Origin: Tachypleus tridentatus
Taxonomy: Eukaryota > Arthropoda > Merostomata > Xiphosura > Limulidae
Length of the DNA stretch: 64,000 bases
NCBI RefSeq assembly: GCF_004210375.1
Contig: NC_134834.1
Location: 94,058,170-94,122,169 of the forward strand
Reading direction: 5' to 3'
Part shown: piece after piece, positions 57,520-64,000 of the stretch
Layout: the number at the start of each line of letters is the position of its first letter
Position numbering within the stretch: position 1 is the first letter of the stretch
Translations under genes and position numbers: made by a program
Notes under the pieces: model-generated
What the model saw: the letters and a program-made list of their open reading frames with translations, nothing else
Databases searched by the model: none
What the model was told of the DNA's origin: nothing

Positions 57520-58330
57520 AAACATTTTATTTAGAAGGTTCAAACATTTCGGAATACATACATTTGATCTTCAACGATGTCTGAAAATTGTGTTATGAAA
57601 GCGATTATTAAATAGAACTATAATGTTTCAGGGTTATATGGTCATAAAAATGGTTTTTATTTATTTCTGTCAAGACTTCTTGAACCTACGTGTTTTTCTA
57701 ACGTCATGACTATAATATCACAATTACTAGCTTACTTGGTTTTTTACCAGAAGTGGTAAACTGAAAGACAATATAAAAATAATGGATTATAAATATATTA
57801 CACAACAGTTGAACTTTAGTGTGAACATTTATAACAAGGTTTGATCTAAAAGAGCTTTGAGAGTCGTTACGAATAGGGCTGTCTTTAGCTGTATGTAGAC
57901 TTGCTTTAATGTAGAGTTCGAGGTCTGAAGATCCTGTAGTGATGACAGAGAAATCGTTAAATGAGATATTGTAATCTGTAGTTTGAGAATGTGAACAGGT
58001 GGATGGGTGTCTGGGTTTAAGTAGTGAACGACCGGCTCTGTTAGAAACTCCTAAAATGTTCACAGACCGTAGATTTTGAGTGGTGTTTTGTTTTGCCAAT
58101 ATACGTGACCTTACGGTTGGTACAGATATATTTATACACCAGCTATGAACGTAGAAGTTTAGGTATTTCATATTTGTACTAAAATAAGTATTTAATGCCA
58201 GGGCTATGTCTGTATATTATTCTATGCTGAATTTGAGGGAAGGTGTTTTTTTCTATTAGGAGAGAGAGTCGTTTCTTAACTGGTGGGGCTGTGAGCCCCT
58301 AAAAGGAAGGGAAATAAGGAGAGGACGGTG
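57520..58330 (-). pseudogene. Penelope-like element, C-terminal end and 3' region
   Basis: The minus strand from about 58330 reads in two or three frames as the end of a Penelope-like protein: KRRLSLLIEKNTFPQ, then YEIPKLLRSWCINIS, a decayed GIY-YIG nuclease start, then ILGVSNRAGRSLLKPRHPST (family E-H-L-G-V-S-x-R-T-G-R), DYNISFNDFSVI, LELYIKASLHTAKDSPIRND (family E-S-L-x-I-x-K-x-K-P-x-L-N). Behind the ORF at 57520..57600 comes CGTTGAAGATCAAATGTATG, then CCGAAATGTTTGAACC and AATAAA, the usual 3' trailer of these elements. The uninterrupted part is 57710..58171. The RT domain is not present. Confidence 0.7.
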
Positions 58331-58984
58331 CGTTTTCTTCTGTATACGAACATGTTAGGGGAAATAAAATGGACTTAGTGCTCGAGAAAGGAATTTTAGC
58401 CCGTGCAATTGAAAATAGTCCAGAAAACAACATAAATGCGTTTTATATAAAGTCAGTTTATGGGGAATGTTTTTGAAGGTATTTGATTACTGTTGTCCAC
58501 AGTTCACAGGTTTTACATGCTCATCGTATAACACAGAATGTTATATAGAGTATTGTTTCTTATAATACCTAAGAGAACATGAAGAACATCACTCGACTAC
58601 AACGTGTTAAAAATATGTAATTGATAACACGGTTTAATTTTTATTTTAAGAGTTTTGAGTAAATATTAGTGTGTAGCTGGACTTTAGTTTTATCCATCGC
58701 CACCGTATGTTGAAGCCTGAACTCTTGATTTTCAAACAATAGTGTTGGCCAATGTTTAACTACTTACTTATGAGATACAATTCATCACAGCACTTTAGCC
58801 AGTTAGACCAGTTTTTATCATGTTTTTGTTTTGTTTTTTATTTAATAAAATATTTATTTTTACTAGATTTTATCCCCTGTCTAATGCCTTAAGTTTGTAC
58901 AATTTATAATTATTCAATTTATAACAATTACTGGGTTTACGAGTGTCTATAGAGTGTATCAGTAGTAGAAAACAGTTCTTGATC
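58331..58984. other. Unassigned stretch
   Basis: No clear continuation of the Penelope-like element towards an RT domain; nothing else recognised. Confidence 0.4.
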
Positions 58985-59155
58985 CATTAGGAATCTCAGA
59001 ACACCATAACGTTAGTAAATATGAATCTTAGAACACCACAACGTTAGTAAATATGAATTTTAAACCATCAAAACGTTAGTAACAATGAGTCTTAGAACAC
59101 CACAACGTCAGTAAATGTGAATCTTAGAACACCACAACGTTAGTGAATATGTCTT
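58985..59155 (+). repeat. Short tandem array, about 32-bp unit
   Basis: About five imperfect units of ATGAATCTTAGAACACCACA followed by ACGTTAGTAAAT. Confidence 0.85.
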
Positions 59156-59507
59156 AATACATTGTCGGTGCTTTTTGAACATTAGACGGTTGTAGATAAC
59201 ACTGTTGTGTTACAATAATTCCTTTTGTGATTTTGATTTTGTCTTATTTGTGTAAACACTTGACTCTGTCATTTCATGCTGTGGATTTTAGTCTAAGGTT
59301 AAACTTCGGATAGATCTACGAGAGACACAGAAACGTATCATAACAATACGATCTAGACCATTAGTGTTGCTAATCTATAAATATTTAATCATGACTGCTT
59401 TTAGTAACTGCGCTAATCTGAACTATTAAACCTTTCGCAACTGGTAAGGGTGTGTATAAATTGTTTTTGCTAATTATTAGGCGATCTGAACAAACTCCAC
59501 TACCAGA
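59156..59507. other. Unassigned stretch
   Basis: Nothing recognised. Confidence 0.4.
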
Positions 59508-59628
59508 AATGTGTACGTGTTTTCTTGTAGCAAAGCCATATCGGGCTATATACTGAGTCCACCAAGGGGAATCAAACCCCTGATCTTAACTTTGTAAATC
59601 CGTAGACCTACTGCTGTGTCAGCGGGGA
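59508..59628 (-). repeat. Family-3 SINE, full length
   Basis: TGTTTTCTTGTAGCAAAGCC, GGGCTATATACTGAGTCCAC, GGGAATCAAACCCCTGATC, then AAATCCGTAGACCTACTGC at the head. Confidence 0.8.
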
Positions 59629-59765
59629 ACCACAGAAATAAGTACAACTCTGGTCGAGTATCAAATAACGATGAAAATAAAAATAAACAAGTTGTTTGCT
59701 TGAGAATTTTAACACGAGTACTTAAAAATAATGAAAACAAACCAGATACGTTTCCTGATATTAAG

Positions 59766-59852
59766 AACGAAGCTACACAATGGATTTTTCTCACAACGGG
59801 TATCAAAACCTGATTTTTAGCGTTATTAGTTCTCTAACTTACCACCGGGGAA
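59766..59852 (-). repeat. Family-2 SINE, partial
   Basis: ACGAAGCTACACAATGGATT, ACGGGTATCAAAACCTGAT, TTTTAGCGTTATTAG; the CAGATAGCCC region is shortened. Confidence 0.65.
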
Positions 59853-60330
59853 CAAACCAACGTGAGAAGTGCTGCATATAGATTGTGGTCAAGAAATTAT
59901 ATATTGGCTCCTTTGTATAATAAATTCAATTTATGCGAACTGGAGATGTAGAAACCGATCTGCTCAAGTTAAATAAAACTTTATCACTTCACGGTAATTA
60001 AAATAACTAATTCTGAGAATGAATTTTAAAATATTATTAACTCATTCGTTCGTTCTTCTTACATCTTAGAACCACTAAGTTATTTTGTTTTTTTAATACC
60101 AGCACATTTTTTTTTTGGGGGGGGATAACATCACAAAGGTGTCTGAGTTAAGAAGAAAATATTTCCAAAGGAACAGGTTCAGAAACTTTTATATCTTTCA
60201 TGAAAATTTTAAAGTTTTCAATCGTCTACCAGCTGACAGTTCTTAAGCATTTAAGCTTATGCATTATTCAACAAAATATTAATATAAAAACTGGTTTCGA
60301 CGTTTCCCTATGCGATACTTTTAATATTGC
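59853..60330. other. Unassigned stretch
   Basis: A T-run plus G-run at about 60107..60124; nothing else. Confidence 0.4.
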
Positions 60331-60448
60331 TCCCCAGTGGCATAGCGACACGTCTGCGAACTCACAATGCTGGAAACCGGTTTTCGATACCCGTGGTGGG
60401 CAGATAGCCCAGATAGTCCACTGTGTAGTTTTAAACAAACAAACAAAC
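60331..60448 (+). repeat. Family-2 SINE, full length
   Basis: CCCCAGTGGCATAGCGACAC, CACAATGCTGGAAACCGGTT, CGATACCCGTGGTGGGCAG, then a tail of AAACAAACAAAC. Confidence 0.82.
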
Positions 60449-60455
60449 TTTCAGT

Positions 60456-60645
60456 ATCAGAATAGCGTGACCTTGTCGTTAGGGCGCTGGGCTCATAATG
60501 TGCGGGAAAGGAATCGAATACCCATCGATGAACACGCTCTCTTTTAGCCATGGGGTGTTAGAACGTTACGGTCAATTCCACTGCTCATTAGCAAAGAGTA
60601 GCCCGAAAGTTTGTGGTGGATGGTATTGACTAGCTACCTTCCTAG
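60456..60645 (+). repeat. Family-1 SINE, 3'-truncated, old
   Basis: Head AGAATAGCGTGACCTTGTCG to AGCTACCTTCCTAGTT; directly follows the family-2 tail. Confidence 0.72.
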
Positions 60646-60687
60646 TTAAAATGAAAACAATTACTAGTTTACTTAGTATTTAAGAGA

Positions 60688-60800
60688 AGTGTCCGGTGGA
60701 ACAGTTGTAAGTTTACAGACTTGCACCATAAAAATCAAGGGGTGAAATTCCCCGCAGTGGACAAATCATATAGGTCAATAAGACTTTAGTCTAAAAGAAA
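60688..60800 (+). repeat. Family-3 SINE, diverged
   Basis: TGTCCGGTGGAACAGTTGTA, GACTTGCACCATAAAAATCA, GTGAAATTCCCCGCAGTGGA, then ACTTTAGTCTAAAAG. Confidence 0.62.
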
Positions 60801-61009
60801 AAAAAATCAAGTTTATGGTTTGTTAGCCCTTGAGTTGCTTTTAGCGAATATTTTATTTTGTAATCATGAAAACATCTCCGCTCCTGCTTTGAGTCCATTT
60901 TTCGAAAATGAGACACGAATATGAAAAGTACAGGTGGCGTGTCACATTTGAAATTAGAGTTCACTTCAGATTCCGCTATCGTAGTGGCTATATTTACTAT
61001 CCCTAAACC

Positions 61010-61118
61010 AGTCTCAGTGGTTCAGCGATAACTTTACGAACTTATAACACAAAAAGCTGCACGAGGGTCGATTCTCCCTGGTAGACAGAATATAGCTTCA
61101 TGCTGAAACAAAACAATG
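61010..61118 (+). repeat. Family-3 SINE, diverged
   Basis: AGTCTCAGTGGTTCAGCGAT, AACTTATAACAC, GAGGGTCGATTCTCCCTGG, GCTTCATGCTGAAACAAAAC. Confidence 0.65.
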
Positions 61119-61459
61119 TCATAAATATCCTCATTAACATTAATGCAAAACTAAATCAGATGAACCTACAGTTGCCAGTTGTTTGGTATCTGTATGAATA
61201 AGAATTGTTGTGATTTTCCATTGATTTATTTTTTGAAGACTGATAGATGCATGACCTACAGAATTGTTGACAATTACGACTACCAGGGAAATATAAACAG
61301 TTCTGAACCAAATACATTATTCGTTTAACTGAGAAAGAGAACACGAAATATCTCAAAATACCACCAAATTGCAAAGGGTTATTACTTAAAAAAAACAACT
61401 TAATTAATTTCAATTAATCCTAGATCACCATTTATGTTAGCAAACAAATAATAAATAAA
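61119..61459. other. Unassigned stretch
   Basis: An 85-codon minus frame at 61156..61413 has no recognised domain. Confidence 0.4.
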
Positions 61460-61687
61460 TTGTGCTAGCCGTCACTAATTTAGCAGTGTAAGAGTAGAGG
61501 GAAGGTAGCTAGTCATCACCACCCACCGCCAACTGTTGGGTTACTCTTTTACCAACGAATAGTGAGAATTACCTTCACATTATAACGCCCCCACGGCTAA
61601 AAGGATGGGCAGGTTGGTATGACGAGGATTCGAACCCGCGGCTATCAGATTACGAGTCGAGTGCTCTAACTACCTGGCCATGCCTAC
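61460..61687 (-). repeat. Family-1 SINE lacking the tail
   Basis: Starts at TGTGCTAGCCGTCACTAATT and runs to TAACTACCTGGCCATGCCTA. Confidence 0.88.
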
Positions 61688-61766
61688 ACCAGGTGCTTTC
61701 TCAGCTCCAGTATTCTTGTAAATTGTAAAACCAAAATAATAATCTATATTATTCTCATTAATTGTA

Positions 61767-62173
61767 TTGGGTTGAGGAATAATTCGAGAGCGTTTTTTCA
61801 AGTTAAAAAATATATTCATAAATGAAACGCTTTCGCAAAATATTTCATGTCATTTGGTAGATAATATTTTGCTCTAATAGATGGTGTGTTTGATTTTCAT
61901 ATGTCTTTAAGTTTTGCTTTCATTTTCAGCTCATTAAATGTAATTTCAAGTGGACAAAATCGAGCATTTTCGACACCATCTGCTTTTCGCATTTAATTTC
62001 TTGCAATTTCGTTTAAAACAATGCATACTATATACCTAGGTATTACATGAAATAAAGTATCATAATAAATGTTTTGGGTGTAATGTGTTCATGCATTGAA
62101 GTATTGTATAGTCTTGCATGTAATGCTTGAATGAATTTATTTAAAAACGCTCACGAATTATTCCTCAACCTAA
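61767..62173. mobile_element. Mariner-like MITE, 407 bp, with TA duplication
   Basis: The left end TTGGGTTGAGGAATAATTCG and the reverse-complemented right end TTAGGTTGAGGAATAATTCG are inverted repeats that continue through GAGCGTTTTT with a total of two mismatches in about 31 bases. TA flanks both ends (61765..61766 and 62174..62175), the target of Tc1/mariner transposases. No open frame of useful length lies inside, so it is non-autonomous. Confidence 0.85.
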
Positions 62174-62175
62174 TA

Positions 62176-64000
62176 GCTCTCTACAATTGTAGATTGTGTT
62201 AGAGTTCATCTCTCTCATTTTTGGAAACACTTTTCAAAGTTTATGTGTAAGTGGTGGACATTTAGAACAGTTTGTAAAGAAGTGTTGTCCAGTAACTAAA
62301 ACAGTGCCAAAGTATGCTACTTTGCAAGAGAAATACTTGCTTGAAGTCTTCAGAAACTTCAAACAGAAATAAAAAAACAAGCGCAAGGTTGAAGGTATGT
62401 CTGATTGTTCTTGAGTTTTTAGATGTACTTGGAGAACCCACGGTGAATAGTCCGATATCATATTACAACACTGTAAAAGTGAATCATGAAATCGCGTTAA
62501 TACACGTTTTGATTTTTCTATCTCAAATAGTGCCAGTATATATTTGTACTTGAAAATTCTTTACGGCAATATGATAAGTGGTCTGATGTTATTTGACAAT
62601 GTTTCTATTATGCAGAGTACGTGCAAAACATGATGAATATAATACATGTTGATGAGGGCATCAGTAAATCAATGTGCATCAAAGATACTACATTTAATAT
62701 GTGTTTCTGTTGGACCTGCCCTTAGCTGTTGTAGAATGTCAGATACCAGAAAAATGGTTATCACGTACGATGCATTGTTTAGATATCCATGAAAGTTAAA
62801 CAGTTGCGCAATGAACAGCGTAGAATTGAAGATGTAATGAATTCTGCAGCTGTTGTATAGTTGCTTTAAGAGCCTGCGTGTTTTTATTTATGTGTGTTGG
62901 CCTAATGACTTTCTTTATAAAGGAGCAGGTCCTGAAAAAAAAATGATACATGACGTTAATAAATCATTCCCACCCACCAATACAAACGAAAAATCAACAT
63001 CAAGCTTGTGTTTCTGGGAAAGAAGATTAAACTGTGAAGGAAAGAATGGACAAGGGTGATTTGCGGCTATAAAAATATGTACCAGTTTTGTTAGGTTGGA
63101 TGCTTTTATTGATCGTATTCATTACAGTAGGTGTGTGTGATCTTATGACGATAAATTTATACAGTAAACAAAGAGAACAAGGCTCACTTGTTTTAAAGTG
63201 TTATATTAAAACCAAGTCATACATGTATACAAATCTTTGTTACACTGTGGATTATTATAGTTGTATCCACACTTTTAAACAATTGTTTTTCTTTCGTAAA
63301 AGTCCATACAGACTGGTTCAATTACTTTAGAACATAACTGACAAGACGAATTATTCTTTTTATACTCTGTTACTACAATACAATCTGCGATAATATCACT
63401 TTAAAAACCGTCAGTATAAATTCTTAATGGCTCACAGTCACCCAGTCGTGATTTATCTTTCAAATTAAATGTTTTGACACGTATTTATACCCCAACATAG
63501 TTCTAGAACGTCCTTCACATTAATAGATGACAATAATATTCAGTTAAAACAACGAAAAAAAAACTCAGCGCATTCTAGTAACATGACGGAAAAATATAAA
63601 AATCGTTATTTCATAACTATTAAAGTACAAAACGTATTATTCGTTGTTGTTTGGCGTTTTAAGGTGCAAAGCAATTACACTATTTGTGCTAAACAACTGG
63701 CAAAAGAAATAAAATAACAGCAAAATTATTACAACTATAAAAATGAGTTAAGTTAAAGTAAAAACAGTGGCCCAATGTCGTACTAAAAATGTCAATTGCT
63801 CTTAAAAATTAAGAAAAAAAACATTTAAAAGGTGGACAGTGTCCCTATCGTCAATGACACTGTCAACATCAGGGTTAAACCTATTGTAAAAACATATCTA
63901 AAACAGTGCCATCATTCACGGTCGTAAGGACAGCAAGACAGTAGCATGTAAGCTATTGTGACTAGAGTGTCACACATATCATCAGTCTGGGTGCATCAAT
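62176..64000. other. Unassigned right end of the window
   Basis: Several 60-80 codon frames (for example 62314..62553, 62853..63059, 63088..63330) show no domain. At about 63636..63690 a piece like TTTAAGGTGCAAAGCAATTA, then GTGCTAAACAAC, weakly recalls a family-2 tail. A near palindromic GGACAGTGTCCCTATC and GACACTGTC pair lies at 63834..63873. Confidence 0.35.

Noticed and set aside
63636-63690. Another family-2 SINE tail
   Set aside because: Only about 20 scattered bases agree; too weak to list as a repeat.

Overview
This window reads as AT-rich, repeat-dense, non-coding nuclear DNA of an arthropod, most likely a horseshoe crab (Xiphosura). Two things point there. The only intact host-type gene is an apparently intronless secreted pentraxin on the minus strand (52053..52817) that resembles horseshoe-crab C-reactive proteins in its domain and its C-terminal cysteine. 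The window is also peppered with tRNA-derived SINEs of a kind I associate with horseshoe-crab sequence. The species assignment is inference; no search was run.

Layout from left to right. 0-9.5 kb: SINEs plus fragments of non-LTR retrotransposons, including two 3' ends of one family (1531..2330 and 6256..6960). 9.9-14.1 kb: a full-length but mutated hAT transposon with terminal inverted repeats, an 8-bp target duplication, an internal TATA box and a broken ZMYM1-like transposase. 18.2-21.3 kb: a decayed Tc1-like transposase, then a second hAT-type transposase with a long intact reading frame cut off at its 5' side by a SINE. 21.8-23.1 kb: a 39-bp and a 49-bp tandem array. 24-43 kb: SINEs, microsatellites and unassigned AT-rich DNA, a terminal Tc1 fragment (36.4-36.8 kb) and a recent 180-bp tandem duplication (42.5-42.9 kb). 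43.67-47.26 kb: a bounded Copia-type LTR retrotransposon with LTRs of only 91 and 92 bp, a GGAAC target duplication, a primer site matching the middle of initiator tRNA-Met, and no RNase H region. 52.0-52.9 kb: the pentraxin gene with a TATA box. 53.6-55.0 kb: a Tc1 element in the same family as the 36.4 kb fragment. 55.9-56.5 kb: a 48-bp array. 57.5-58.3 kb: a Penelope-like remnant. 59-62.2 kb: more SINEs, a 32-bp array and a 407-bp mariner-like MITE. The remainder to 64 kb shows nothing I can name.

The mobile elements do not work together; they are independent insertions of different age. The most interesting general pattern is that three SINE families with different tRNA-like heads end in the same 3' motif, which suggests mobilisation by one LINE. 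I found no operon-like, CRISPR-like or clearly new multi-gene system. The best candidates for follow-up are the cysteine-rich pentraxin with its altered signature and calcium-site residues, the miniature-LTR Copia element, the shared SINE tail, and the intact hAT frame.
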